Origin: CAYOXX01 sp964408025 | GTDB lineage: Bacteria; Acidobacteriota; DATKUA01 | Direction of reading: 5' to 3' | DNA length: 64,000 bases | Assembly: GCA_964408025.1 (NCBI GenBank) | Contig: CAYOXX010000003.1 | Span: forward strand, 1-64,000 | Translations under genes and position numbers: made by a program | Notes under the pieces: model-generated | What the model was told of the DNA's origin: nothing | Databases searched by the model: none | Seen by the model: only the letters and a program-made list of their open reading frames with translations | In this document: positions 35,192-43,799 of the stretch, in pieces | Position numbering within the stretch: position 1 is the first letter of the stretch | How the letters are laid out: every line of letters begins with the position of its first letter

Positions 35192-36687
35192 CTTCCTCTC
35201 TCTTCGTCGGCGCCGCCGCGCAGAAGCTCCTGTCGCACGACGGCCCTCTGCAGCTTGCCGTTCCGGGTGCGCGGCAGGCCGTCGACGAAAAACACCTCCT
35301 TGGGGATCTTGTGCGGCTCGAGGCTGTTCTTGCAGCGCTTGCGCAGCGCCAGGGCCAGCTTCGGCGACGCATCCGCAGCGACCACAGCCGCCACCACTCT
35401 CTCCGAGGTTATCGCATCCGGCAGGCCGACGGCGGCGCACTCCTCGACGCTCGGGTGCTCGCAGATAATCTTTTCGACTTCCTCGGGGCTGCATTTCAGG
35501 CCGTCTACGTTGATCTGGTCGCGGACGCGGCCGAGCACCGTGACGAAGCCGTCCTCGTCCCGGCGCCCGAGGTCGCCGGTGGCGAACCAGCCGTCCTCGA
35601 AGTAACCGGCCGATTCGGTCCCCTCGCCCCCCTCGCCCCAGTATCCCCGCGTCAGATTCGGGCCGCGGACGTAAATTTCGCCCACATCGTCCTCGGCGTC
35701 CGGGGGGCGCTTGATTTTCAACTCCACGCCCTCCACCGGGTGCCCCACGGTTTTCAGCTTCTCGAGATGCCTGTTGTAGTGCAGCACGCAGCAGCGGCTC
35801 GCCTCCGTCAGGCCGTAGTAAGTGAAGATTTGCGTTTCGGGAAGCAATCCCAGTAGTTTCCTGATCAGGTCCTCCGGCATCGTCGCGTGGTTGGTGATCA
35901 CACGCCTTAGGTGGCGGCCGACCTCGGCCAGCTTCTCCGGCCAGTAGTCGGCGAGCACTCTCAGTCCGGCGGGGGAGGTCGGCAGCGCGGTGGCCTTGAG
36001 CCGTATCGCGGTGTCGAGGACGTTCTCGGCGTCGCTCATGCCGTCGAAGAGCAACACCGAGCTGCCGCTGAGGAAGTTGCAGTGCAGGTGGGCGATGGCG
36101 AACAGGTGCGAAAAGGCCATGGCGCCGATGTCGACGTCGTCTTCGCGCCAGCCGCTCCAGCCGATTATCGAATCGGCGCTGAAGCAGAGGTTGTCGTGGC
36201 CGAGCTGAACCCCCTTCGACTCGCCGGTGGTGCCGCTGGTGAAGAGGATCAGGGCCACCGGATAGTGCCTGATTTCGGTCTTGAGCGTGGGCAGGGAGGA
36301 CCTGATGGGGCCCAGGTCGGCGATCCTGAGCGTGTCGATGCCGTCCATACCCGTCTCGATGGCGGGGTCGACGATGAAGAGAGCCGGCGTCACCGAGCGG
36401 GCGACCAGCTCGATGCTGTGCCTGCGCAGGTTGACGTCGAGAGGCAGGGCGATGCAGCCGGCCATCAGGGTGCCGAGGTAGGCTGCGCACCACAGGGCGC
36501 TGTTGGGGAGCATGAGCATCACCCGGTCGCCGGGGCGCAATCCCAGCCCTTCCAGGTGCGCGGCGAAGCCGACGGCCAGCTCGCGCATCTCGGAGTATGC
36601 GTAGCGGCTGCCGTCGACGTCGCGCACGAAGAGCTTTTCCGGCAGGCGCTCGCAGGTCTCGAGGAAGCGGCCGGTAAGCGTGCTCAT
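35188..36687 (-). CDS. AMP-dependent acyl ligase (acyl-ACP/CoA synthetase-like)
   Basis: A 499-residue adenylate-forming ligase of the ANL superfamily. The P-loop is ILFTSGTTGESKGVQLGH, then FTYYGLTEASRCC, GWFATGDLGRRDEDGF and the C-terminal lysine motif RTRNGKLQRAVVRQ. It activates a carboxylic acid as an acyl adenylate and loads it on a thiol carrier. The ACP gene overlaps its start by four bases, so the ACP is the probable acceptor. The acid is unknown. It precedes the Fe-ADH gene with a four-base overlap. Confidence 0.88.
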   Translation of the reverse strand: MSTLTGRFLETCERLPEKLFVRDVDGSRYAYSEMRELAVGFAAHLEGLGLRPGDRVMLMLPNSALWCAAYLGTLMAGCIALPLDVNLRRHSIELVARSVTPALFIVDPAIETGMDGIDTLRIADLGPIRSSLPTLKTEIRHYPVALILFTSGTTGESKGVQLGHDNLCFSADSIIGWSGWREDDVDIGAMAFSHLFAIAHLHCNFLSGSSVLLFDGMSDAENVLDTAIRLKATALPTSPAGLRVLADYWPEKLAEVGRHLRRVITNHATMPEDLIRKLLGLLPETQIFTYYGLTEASRCCVLHYNRHLEKLKTVGHPVEGVELKIKRPPDAEDDVGEIYVRGPNLTRGYWGEGGEGTESAGYFEDGWFATGDLGRRDEDGFVTVLGRVRDQINVDGLKCSPEEVEKIICEHPSVEECAAVGLPDAITSERVVAAVVAADASPKLALALRKRCKNSLEPHKIPKEVFFVDGLPRTRNGKLQRAVVRQELLRGGADEERGR

Positions 36688-36929
36688 ATGCCAACCCCGT
36701 TGTCGCGCAGGAATCCCCTGATGTCGCCGATGTTGCGCACGGCGGCGACCTGGGCCGGCGTCATGTGGTGCCCGAAGCGCTCGTGGACGGCTACGGCCAC
36801 GGCGATCATCGAGAGCGAGTCCCAGCCCTCTATCTGATCGGGCCCGTTCTCGTCCGCGTATTCCTCGTCTTCCATCAGGAAGATCTCCGTCAACAGCTCC
36901 TTCAACTGCTCGTCGGCGGCGGTGGACAT
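36684..36929 (-). CDS. Acyl carrier protein
   Basis: An 81-residue acidic carrier protein. The phosphopantetheine attachment serine lies in GWDSLSMIAVAVAVHERFG (DSL motif near residue 40), and helix 1 (EQLKELLTEIFLM) and the C-terminal helix (NIGDIRGFLRDNGVGI) fit an ACP/PCP. The ATG at 36929 is preceded by GGAGG in the short spacer after the DUF4910-like gene. It overlaps the AMP-ligase start. A holo-ACP synthase gene (acpS, 45612-45992) lies about 9 kb to the right. This ACP is separate from fatty acid synthesis genes and probably serves the local pathway. Confidence 0.9.
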   Translation of the reverse strand: MSTAADEQLKELLTEIFLMEDEEYADENGPDQIEGWDSLSMIAVAVAVHERFGHHMTPAQVAAVRNIGDIRGFLRDNGVGI

Positions 36930-36949
36930 TCTCCCTCCCCGCGAATAGC

Positions 36950-38287
36950 TCAGCCTGCAGTTAACATTGCGTCGTCGAAGCGCAGCTCGACGAGGTCGAG
37001 CCCGGCCAGGTCGGCGGCGAACTTGCGCACGAAGAAGAAATCGATATCCAGCTCGTCGGCGATCTCGAGGCAGCTTTTGCGCTCGCTCATCAGGATCTGT
37101 ATCGCTTCCAGGTTCTCGTACCCTTTCGGGTCGAGCTTCGGGTCGATGTAGAGCCCGTAGCGCGACAGGTAGAGCGGCCCGCGGAAGCGGGGGACAATCA
37201 CGGCGTCGTCCTCCAGAACCCGCACAATCCGCAGCAGCACCTCCAGGCCGCGGACGAGGCCGTCGGTATCCAGGTTCTCCGGATTGTCGGCGCTGGTGTG
37301 ATACCGCTCGTGCGGCAGCCCGCCCAGCCCCGGAGTGGGAATGCGGAATCCGGTCCCCTCGTAGAAGGTCTCGTCGTTGCCCCAGAGCTTGCGGTAGCCG
37401 AGCACCTTTGCCTGCGGATCCAAAGCGAGGAGCACGTTGCGCGCCGCCCTGTCGACCGCGCTCTCGCCGGCGAACGAAGCCTGCATTGCCAGCGGCTCCC
37501 CGTTGCCGAGCATGTCGACGTAGAGCCCTCCCCGCAGGCGATCGACTTCCGCCGCCGGCGTCTTGGCGAGAAAAGCCGCTGCGGCGTAGTATTCGGGGCC
37601 CGCGACGAAGCGGTAGCTCCAGCGCCTGCGCGGAACCCGCTCCAGCAGCGAGAACAGCTCCGAGAGAGCCGCGACGCACGAGAGCCCGTCGGTAACCTGC
37701 GCGGAGTGGCAGGTGTGGGCGGCGAAGAGGATGCAGTCGGGGCTGCGGCCAGGCAGATGGAAGTCGAGAACCTTGACCGAACCGCTGTTGTCGAGGGAAG
37801 AGTCGATCAGAACTTCGTATTCTCCCTCTTTCAGGCCCGACCGAAGGCTGTGCGGCAGGCTGAAGCCCCACTCCTCGGCGTCGTGTCGGTATCCGTTCCT
37901 GTAGTGGAACGGGATCCAGTCCGGGCGCTGCGGATCGGAGAATAGGTGCTGCTGCAGCTCTACCAGGCTCAGGCGCCGCCGCACCGGGATGCTGTGCCAC
38001 CACAGGTGCATCGGGTGCGCCGAGGCGTCGGCCAGCCGGCAACCGTCGGGCGCCGTTATGTGCGCTTCCCTCACCACCCAGCGCCTCGGCATGATCCACG
38101 TCAGGCATTCCTCGCCGGCGGGCGCCTCGATGATCCTTCCCGGATGGCGCTCCGCCAAGGCCTTGACAAGCCGATCGCAGGCGGGAGAGTTAGGCGACCG
38201 CTGACCGAACCAGTGCTCGGCGATGAGGCTGCGCATCGATTCCGTAATCTTATCGCGTCCTGAAATCTCGACCGGTATCCCGCTCAT
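36950..38287 (-). CDS. DUF4910-like (M28-type aminopeptidase-related) protein
   Basis: A 445-residue protein of the group with a zinc-peptidase-like fold and a C-terminal winged helix (often annotated DUF2172/DUF4910). Possible metal ligands are seen in LFAAHTCHSAQVTDGLSCVA, VAGPEYYAAAAF, GGLYVDMLGN and HERYHTSADNPEN. The C-terminal LEIADELDIDFFFVRKFAADL looks like a helix-turn-helix. Such proteins are common in surface-polysaccharide and natural-product loci; the reaction is poorly known, and amide hydrolysis is possible. The start at ATG 38287 overlaps the AAC(3)-like stop by one base. Twenty bases separate it from the ACP gene. Confidence 0.78.
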   Translation of the reverse strand: MSGIPVEISGRDKITESMRSLIAEHWFGQRSPNSPACDRLVKALAERHPGRIIEAPAGEECLTWIMPRRWVVREAHITAPDGCRLADASAHPMHLWWHSIPVRRRLSLVELQQHLFSDPQRPDWIPFHYRNGYRHDAEEWGFSLPHSLRSGLKEGEYEVLIDSSLDNSGSVKVLDFHLPGRSPDCILFAAHTCHSAQVTDGLSCVAALSELFSLLERVPRRRWSYRFVAGPEYYAAAAFLAKTPAAEVDRLRGGLYVDMLGNGEPLAMQASFAGESAVDRAARNVLLALDPQAKVLGYRKLWGNDETFYEGTGFRIPTPGLGGLPHERYHTSADNPENLDTDGLVRGLEVLLRIVRVLEDDAVIVPRFRGPLYLSRYGLYIDPKLDPKGYENLEAIQILMSERKSCLEIADELDIDFFFVRKFAADLAGLDLVELRFDDAMLTAG

Positions 38288-39135
38288 CAGCTCCCCGCTA
38301 CCTGCCCGTCCGTATCCCCGTCGGTGGGAATCTCGCCCGCCCTGAAGGCCGGTCTGCGCTTGAGAAGGTAGAAGCAATCGCGCTGCAGCTTTTCCGACAG
38401 CAGAGCCTGGACCTCCCTGAAGCTCAGAACCTTGATTTCGCCGCCTCCGACAGGAGCGGTCCTGATCAGGCCGGCGCTCTCTAGATCCGCCTCGAAACGA
38501 CCCAGGTCATATTCTATATCGTAATTTAAGTAGCGAACTTGAGCGACGACCGGGAGGTCCACCGCAATCCCATCGCGTGAAACGGGAGTGGAGTAGAGCT
38601 TGCTGTAGAGGTGCGGCACTCCCACCAGGTGCTCGACGTAGTGGACGAAGGTCATCGCCTTGATCTGCGCGCCGAGAAAAACCATTTTCCCGTCTGCCTC
38701 CACCAGGCGGTGCCAGGGCGAGTCGATTCCGTTGCTTATGGCTGTGTTGCCGCCGCAGATCCACCCCGTGAGCCTTCCTACGGCCGCGATCGAGGTTATC
38801 GGGTTAAGCGACCTGCCGGCCTCGGGCAGCGAGGCGACGTGGCGCGAGAAGACCCCCAGGGATTTGGAGACCGGCGATTTGCGCGTGTCGAACGGCCTGC
38901 CGCAGCGCGCGTATTCGTAGTAGAAGGCCGGCACCGCCAGCGTGCCGTCCTCCCCGATAGCCCGCAGCAGATTTTCGAGGAAGAACGGTACGAGCCGGTC
39001 CGGAGGGAACGGTTCGACCCAGACGGCCATCATGTCGCTGTGGACCAGCAGCGCGTCGCCTTCGGCGATGCCAACCCGCCACAGCGAATCCTGAACATCC
39101 GCCGCCGCGAGTGCGGGGCGCTTTTCAGAAACCAT
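38287..39135 (-). CDS. AAC(3)-family N-acyltransferase
   Basis: A protein of 282 residues similar to aminoglycoside 3-N-acetyltransferases. Family landmarks: LLVHSDMMAVWV, GTLAVPAFYYEY, the RSLNPITSIAAVG stretch and MVFLGAQIKAMTFVHYVEHL. In resistance enzymes the third stretch normally reads RxxHPxxSFAAxG; here the histidine is replaced by asparagine, so antibiotic resistance is unlikely and the chemistry may differ. Relatives occur in surface-sugar gene clusters, where acylation of an amino sugar is likely. It is the promoter-proximal gene of the operon; GGGAGG lies six bases before ATG 39135. Confidence 0.8.
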   Translation of the reverse strand: MVSEKRPALAAADVQDSLWRVGIAEGDALLVHSDMMAVWVEPFPPDRLVPFFLENLLRAIGEDGTLAVPAFYYEYARCGRPFDTRKSPVSKSLGVFSRHVASLPEAGRSLNPITSIAAVGRLTGWICGGNTAISNGIDSPWHRLVEADGKMVFLGAQIKAMTFVHYVEHLVGVPHLYSKLYSTPVSRDGIAVDLPVVAQVRYLNYDIEYDLGRFEADLESAGLIRTAPVGGGEIKVLSFREVQALLSEKLQRDCFYLLKRRPAFRAGEIPTDGDTDGQVAGS

Positions 39136-39474
39136 TATCATCCTCCCGAAGTGAGGGCCTGGGCGGCGGCGAGGATCACGGAGACGCGCACCGTGGCGGC
39201 GCTCCAAGGGAGCGTGTGAATCCGGAAACTGTTGAAAAGGCTGCGCCGATACGCCTTCTAAATATCCCAGAGATGGACGGCAAAATCAATGCGGGCGGCC
39301 CGCCGAGGTGCCGTCCCGGCGTGGCGGAGTTGAATGGAATTCTTCCTGGCCGGGGCTCGCTAGCTGTATTATTGTTAAGATCGCGGCCGGTGTTGACGAT
39401 AAAGCAATAGTAGATTCAGTCGAGGTGTCTCGACGCTACTCACCAGCCCGCACAAAGCACAAGGTTTGGCCGAC
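39136..39474. other. Divergent intergenic region before pseB
   Basis: 339 bases between the minus-strand AAC(3)-like gene and pseB. It must hold promoters for both directions, but I cannot assign them firmly; a TGTATTATT at about 39366 is a weak -10 candidate. The last 30 bases are a repeat fragment described separately. Confidence 0.45.
39445..39474 (+). repeat. Half-end fragment of the inverted-repeat element
   Basis: Bases 39445-39474 match the left end of the MITE-like element (AGCCCGCAC, then GCACAAGGTTTGGCCG, with a small change in the middle). The matching right end is missing. The fragment runs directly into the ATG of pseB, so the element remnant forms the pseB leader. Confidence 0.6.
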
Positions 39475-40464
39475 ATGGACTTCGCCGATAAGGTTGTCTT
39501 GATCACCGGGGGCACCGGCTCCTTCGGGAAAGAGTGCGCCCGCCAACTTCTTAACCACCACAACCCCAGGAAGCTGATCATATTCAGTCGCGACGAGCTG
39601 AAGCAGTTCGTCATGGCGTCGGAGGAGTTTCCGCTGAGCCGGCACCCCAACCTGCGCTACTTCATCGGCGACGTCCGCGACAAAGATCGCCTCAGGATGG
39701 CGCTGCAGGGGGTCGACATAGTGATCCATACCGCCGCACTGAAGCAAGTGCCTGCTGCCGAGTACAACCCTAGCGAATACATCAAGACGAACATCTTCGG
39801 ATCCCAGAACCTCATCGAGGCCGCCCTGGAAAGCTCCGTCAGTAAGATCCTTGCCCTGAGCACCGACAAGGCCTGCGCCCCGATCAACCTCTACGGCGCC
39901 ACCAAGCTCTGCGCCGACAAGCTGTTCATAGCAGCCAACTCCTACGCCGGCGAGGCGGGCTGCCGGTTCAGCATCGTCCGCTACGGTAACGTGGTCGGCA
40001 GCAGGGGCTCGGTTATTCCCCTCTTCCTGGAGATGCGCGAGACCGGTACGGTAACGATCACGCACGAGGAGATGACCAGGTTCTTCATATCGATCCGCAA
40101 CGCGGTGAAATTCACACTGGAGTGCCTGGACAGGATGCAGGGCGGCGAGATCTTCATCCCCAAGATACCGAGCGCGAAGATCATAGATTTGGCGCGTGCG
40201 ATTGCCCCCGAGTGCGAGGTGAAGATCGTCGGAATACGCCCCGGCGAGAAGCTGCATGAGATGCTGATCGGCCCGGACGACGCTCGCTACACCTGGGAGA
40301 ACGGCGACTACTACACGATCGAGCCGACGTTCACCTACTGGAGCAGGCCTCCCCGCGTCACCGGCAGAAGGTTGAGTTACGGCGATGTCTTCGCCAGCAA
40401 CGTGAACAACCGCTGGCTGACGGAGGAAGAGATCCAGAAGATGGTTGAGGAATGCAGCCGTTGA
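39475..40464 (+). CDS. pseB: UDP-N-acetylglucosamine 4,6-dehydratase (inverting)
   Basis: First step of pseudaminic acid synthesis: UDP-GlcNAc to the 4-keto-6-deoxy L-arabino sugar nucleotide. The 329-residue short-chain dehydrogenase-like protein has LITGGTGSFGKECARQLL (NAD site), IHTAALKQVPAAEYNP, LSTDKACAPINLYGATKL (Asp-Lys and YxxxK catalytic residues), RYGNVVGSRGSVIPLF and the C-terminal IRPGEKLHEML typical of PseB/FlaA1. ATG 39475 is used; an in-frame TTG at 39466 lies in the repeat fragment. The stop overlaps pseC by 13 bases. It is separated from pseG-pseI by about 20 kb of related genes on the other strand. Confidence 0.93.
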   Translation: MDFADKVVLITGGTGSFGKECARQLLNHHNPRKLIIFSRDELKQFVMASEEFPLSRHPNLRYFIGDVRDKDRLRMALQGVDIVIHTAALKQVPAAEYNPSEYIKTNIFGSQNLIEAALESSVSKILALSTDKACAPINLYGATKLCADKLFIAANSYAGEAGCRFSIVRYGNVVGSRGSVIPLFLEMRETGTVTITHEEMTRFFISIRNAVKFTLECLDRMQGGEIFIPKIPSAKIIDLARAIAPECEVKIVGIRPGEKLHEMLIGPDDARYTWENGDYYTIEPTFTYWSRPPRVTGRRLSYGDVFASNVNNRWLTEEEIQKMVEECSR

Positions 40465-41669
40465 ATGCGCCGGACCGATTTCTCCCCTACAGCAAGCAGA
40501 TCATAGGCGACGACGATGTCGACCGCGTTGTTGCGGTCCTGCGCGACCCGCTCATCACCCGGGGGCCGCTGCAGCCACGCTTCGAAGCGGAGCTCGCCGC
40601 CTACTGCGGAGCACGCTTCGGTGCGCTCTTTCCCAACGGAAGCATAGCTCTTCAGATGGCCGCGGCGGCGGCCGGTCTGGGTCCGGGCGACAAGGTTCTG
40701 ACCACACCGATAACCTTCGTCGCTACCGCGAACGCGGCCCGGTATTGCGGCGCCGAAGTTGTGTTTGCAGATATCGATCCGGAAAGCTTCAACATCGATT
40801 TGGGAGAGGTGGAGAGGCTACTCGACGGTAGCGTCAAAGCCGTGATTCCGGTCGACCTTGCCGGCGAGCCTGTGGACCTCGCCGCGCTGCGCCGGTTGGT
40901 CGGTGACGATGTTGTTATCATCTCCGATTCCTGCCACGCCCTCGGAGCCGACTATCGCGACGCGGGCGGCCGCTGGCGAAAGGTCGGCGACTGCGAGCAC
41001 GCGGACATGGAGGTGTTCAGCTTTCACCCGGCCAAAAACATCACCTCTGCGGAGGGCGGCATCGTCCTTACCAACAGTGAAGAGCTGTCTCGAAGCCTGA
41101 AGCTTCTTCAGAACAACGGCATCACCGACGAGCCGGGCGAGTGGGCTCACACAGAGCTGGGATTTACAGCAGATGTAGACGGTCGCCGGCGACCGAACCC
41201 CTGGTACTACGAGATGCAGATATTGGGGCAGAACTGCCGCCTCACCGAACTCCAATGCGCCCTCGGTCTCAGCCAGCTGGAAAAGCTCGATAGTTTCGTG
41301 GAGAGCCGCCGCGCCTTGTCGCGGTACTACCGCGAGCGCTTCGGCGGCTCGCCGATAGGCTTCCAGAAGGTCTCCTCCGGCGCCCGCAGCGGCTGCCACC
41401 TGTTCATCCTCCAGGTTGACTTCGAAGGGTTTGGAACGACCCGCGCGGAGGTGATGTCGGCACTCCGGGAAGCGGGCATCGGGACGCAGGTACACTACAT
41501 TCCGGTCCACTACCAGCCATACTATAGGATGCTCGGATTCAAACCGGGATCGCTCCCTCGCAGCGAAGCTTATTATGAGAGGGCTCTATCTATTCCGCTG
41601 TTCGCCGATCTGAAGGAATCGGAGGCGGAGTACGTAGTCCACACCATTTTTGAACTGCTGCGGGTTTGA
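40452..41669 (+). CDS. pseC: UDP-4-amino-4,6-dideoxy-N-acetyl-beta-L-altrosamine transaminase
   Basis: PLP-dependent aminotransferase that puts the 4-amino group on the PseB product. The 405-residue DegT/DnrJ/EryC1-family protein has FPNGSIALQMAAAAAGL (PLP phosphate site), VIISDSCHALGA (Asp that holds the PLP nitrogen) and SFHPAKNITSAEGG with catalytic Lys195. C-terminal GIGTQVHYIPVHYQPYYR is typical of PseC. ATG 40452 sits within the end of pseB with GAGG just upstream, so translation is coupled. Its product is the natural acceptor for the formyl or acyl transferase proposed above. Confidence 0.93.
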   Translation: MQPLNAPDRFLPYSKQIIGDDDVDRVVAVLRDPLITRGPLQPRFEAELAAYCGARFGALFPNGSIALQMAAAAAGLGPGDKVLTTPITFVATANAARYCGAEVVFADIDPESFNIDLGEVERLLDGSVKAVIPVDLAGEPVDLAALRRLVGDDVVIISDSCHALGADYRDAGGRWRKVGDCEHADMEVFSFHPAKNITSAEGGIVLTNSEELSRSLKLLQNNGITDEPGEWAHTELGFTADVDGRRRPNPWYYEMQILGQNCRLTELQCALGLSQLEKLDSFVESRRALSRYYRERFGGSPIGFQKVSSGARSGCHLFILQVDFEGFGTTRAEVMSALREAGIGTQVHYIPVHYQPYYRMLGFKPGSLPRSEAYYERALSIPLFADLKESEAEYVVHTIFELLRV

Positions 41670-41689
41670 ATCGCGGAGATCGCAGGTCG

Positions 41690-42694
41690 ATGCCGACGAT
41701 TGCGTTTGTTTACGACTCCACCCGCCTCGGCCACGCCAACGCCGCCGTGCGTTATGCCCGGGCGTTGAGACCCCTGACCGCAAACGTCCTGGAAAGGGCG
41801 CTCACTCCCGAAGAGTGGCTCAATCTGAGCGATAAGGATTTGCCCGAGGCGGAGCTTATCTTCCAGTGCTTCATTCCGCCGCAGCTGCGCCCGCTGGCCG
41901 GGAGAGTCAATGTCGCCGTCGTCTTCCACGAGTGGGACCTGATGCCCAAGGCGTGGGCGGAGCTGATGAACCGATTCGATGCGGTCGTCGCCTCTTCCAG
42001 CTACCTGGCGGGAGTGTTCGCTCGCAGCGGCTGCGCGGTTCCGATCCACACAGTGCCGATACCGGTCGAGCCCGATAAAATCCCTTCCCGCGACAACTGG
42101 GAATGCGCTGAGCCGTTCAGGTTTCTCAGTGTCGGCGAGTGGCACTTTCGGAAGGGCTTTCACCTGCTGATCAACGCATTCCTGAACGCCTTCCCGGAAC
42201 CCGGAGCGGCTGAACTGGTCATCAAAACCTCCGCCGATGCGGACTACCGGCCCCCGGCTCCGCACGTAGCCGTCGCCACCGGTGCCGTGCCCGAGGAGGA
42301 CCTGCTGGCCCTCTACAGCCGCTTCGACGCCTACGTCACCACCACTCTCGCCGAGGGGTTCGGCCTGCCGGTTGTCGAAGCGATGGCCGCCGGCCTGCCC
42401 GTGGTCGCTCCAACCTGGTCCGGCCTGGCCGATTTTTGCGGAGAGGGACGCAGCTTCGAGCTCCCTTTTCTCCTGGCGCCGCAACCTTATTGCAGCAAGC
42501 CGGACTATTTTGCGCCGGGACAACGATGCGCCATCGTCGACCTCGAAAGCTGCTCGGCCGCGCTGCGACGGATTGCTGCTATGGAAGCGGCGCAAAGGGA
42601 AGCCGTCGCCGTGAAGGCCGGGGAGTTCGTCAAGAAGAATTTCAACGTGGAAATCGTCGGGAAACGTTTACTCGAGCTGGCAGGAACCTTGTAA
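41690..42694 (+). CDS. GT4 family glycosyltransferase
   Basis: A protein of 334 residues. The N-terminal domain begins MPTIAFVYDSTRLGHANAAV. The C-terminal domain has FLSVGEWHFRKGFHLLINAF (donor-site loop) and EGFGLPVVEAMAAGLPVV (EX7E). ATG 41690 is favoured over a TTG at 41666, which overlaps the pseC stop. It follows pseC by 20 bases and is likely in the same operon, so it may build the flagellin or surface glycan. It ends only six bases before the stop of the convergent GT2 gene. Confidence 0.87.
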   Translation: MPTIAFVYDSTRLGHANAAVRYARALRPLTANVLERALTPEEWLNLSDKDLPEAELIFQCFIPPQLRPLAGRVNVAVVFHEWDLMPKAWAELMNRFDAVVASSSYLAGVFARSGCAVPIHTVPIPVEPDKIPSRDNWECAEPFRFLSVGEWHFRKGFHLLINAFLNAFPEPGAAELVIKTSADADYRPPAPHVAVATGAVPEEDLLALYSRFDAYVTTTLAEGFGLPVVEAMAAGLPVVAPTWSGLADFCGEGRSFELPFLLAPQPYCSKPDYFAPGQRCAIVDLESCSAALRRIAAMEAAQREAVAVKAGEFVKKNFNVEIVGKRLLELAGTL

Positions 42695-42700
42695 GCGCGA

Positions 42701-43744
42701 TCACGAGGGCAGCGCCATCGGCTTGCCGTTCAGGCGGCGCAGCCGGGCTCTGGCGAAAGGATGTTCAGGCACGAGCTCGAGGGCGGCTCGGAACATTCGT
42801 TCCGATTCCTGAGTCGCTTTCCGCATCAATGCGACCAAACCCAATCGGTAGCGCACCTGCCCGCAGAGAGCTCGGTGGGTGTTGGCGTCCAATTCTTCTT
42901 GCGCAATGAGCAAGTGCTTTTCCGCGGCAGGGATATCCCTGAGGAAGAGCAGAAAGAGGCCCTTGTAGTAGTGGTAAACTCCCTGCTGGACCTTGCCCTC
43001 AGCTTTCTCCAGGAGCTCGAGAGCATCGCGCGGTGAGCCCTCACGATACTTGTGAACCGCCACCGAAAATTCGTCCGGTCCGGAGGCCGGGTCTTCAGGA
43101 TTGCGCCCGGCGGGCTCCAGCAGGTGGGTCAGGGTTGCCGAAGGCTGGCTGGAAAAGCGGTAGCCGGCGTCGGTGCATCGGTGGCAGAAGTCGACGTCAT
43201 CGTGCTGGTGGTTGAGCAGCTTCTCGTCGAACAGGACCGAGCTCCACACGTCCCTGCGCATGATCATGCAGCAGCCGCTGACGTAGAGATTCGGATGAAC
43301 CAACCCGTAGGGGAGCAGCATCGGCGGGCAATCGGGATCTTCGCGGCTGGCCCAGCACCAGTCGAACCAGCGCTTGCCGTTGGGGCCGATGATGCGGCAG
43401 TTACCGATGTCCGCGGTCCCGGATCGTAATCTTACCAGCAGAGGTCGGGCTGCCGGGTACCAGCTTTCGTCGATCTCCACGTCGTCGTCAAGGAAGGTGA
43501 GGATCTCGCCCGCCGACGCCTCACCCCCCAGGTTTCTCATCGTGCAGATTCTTCCTGCCAACGCGTCCTGCCGCGCATCGACGGCCTTGACTGCGGGATC
43601 GGCAACATCGCCGACGGCCCCGACGAGAACGATCTCTTTGGGGTCCGGTATGGAATCTCTTATCGTCTGGTAAAGCCGCCGAACGGTGTCCCGGCGCCGA
43701 CCGGAGGTCGAAATAACAAAACTGATTCGCACCGTCCTCGTCAT
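42701..43744 (-). CDS. GT2 family glycosyltransferase with C-terminal TPR-like region
   Basis: A 347-residue protein. The GT-A domain spans about 1-225: ISFVISTSGRRRDTVRRLY, ASAGEILTFLDDDVEIDESW (metal-binding DDD), LYVSGCCMIMRRDVW and LNHQHDDVDFCHRCTDAGY. Residues 225-347 are TPR-like (VHKYREGSPRDALELLEKA, GLVALMRKATQESERMFRAA). It may add a sugar to a protein-bound glycan. It lies in a minus-strand pair with the Maf gene, 55 bases downstream of it. Confidence 0.83.
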   Translation of the reverse strand: MTRTVRISFVISTSGRRRDTVRRLYQTIRDSIPDPKEIVLVGAVGDVADPAVKAVDARQDALAGRICTMRNLGGEASAGEILTFLDDDVEIDESWYPAARPLLVRLRSGTADIGNCRIIGPNGKRWFDWCWASREDPDCPPMLLPYGLVHPNLYVSGCCMIMRRDVWSSVLFDEKLLNHQHDDVDFCHRCTDAGYRFSSQPSATLTHLLEPAGRNPEDPASGPDEFSVAVHKYREGSPRDALELLEKAEGKVQQGVYHYYKGLFLLFLRDIPAAEKHLLIAQEELDANTHRALCGQVRYRLGLVALMRKATQESERMFRAALELVPEHPFARARLRRLNGKPMALPS

Positions 43745-43799
43745 TTCCTCAACCCGTCGAACCCACTTCCTGTCCGTTCCCGGAGTCTACGCGTCTCGA

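Noticed and set aside
35192..36694. Extension of the Fe-ADH frame to 851 residues
   Set aside because: The added part is a shadow of the AMP-ligase gene in another frame; the ADH has its own ATG at 35191 with a four-base overlap.
36930..38108. Extension of the ACP frame to 474 residues
   Set aside because: It is a shadow of the DUF4910-like gene; the ACP has a start at 36929 with GGAGG upstream.
38287..39135. Aminoglycoside resistance gene
   Set aside because: The conserved histidine is changed and the gene lies in a sugar/acyl operon without other resistance genes.
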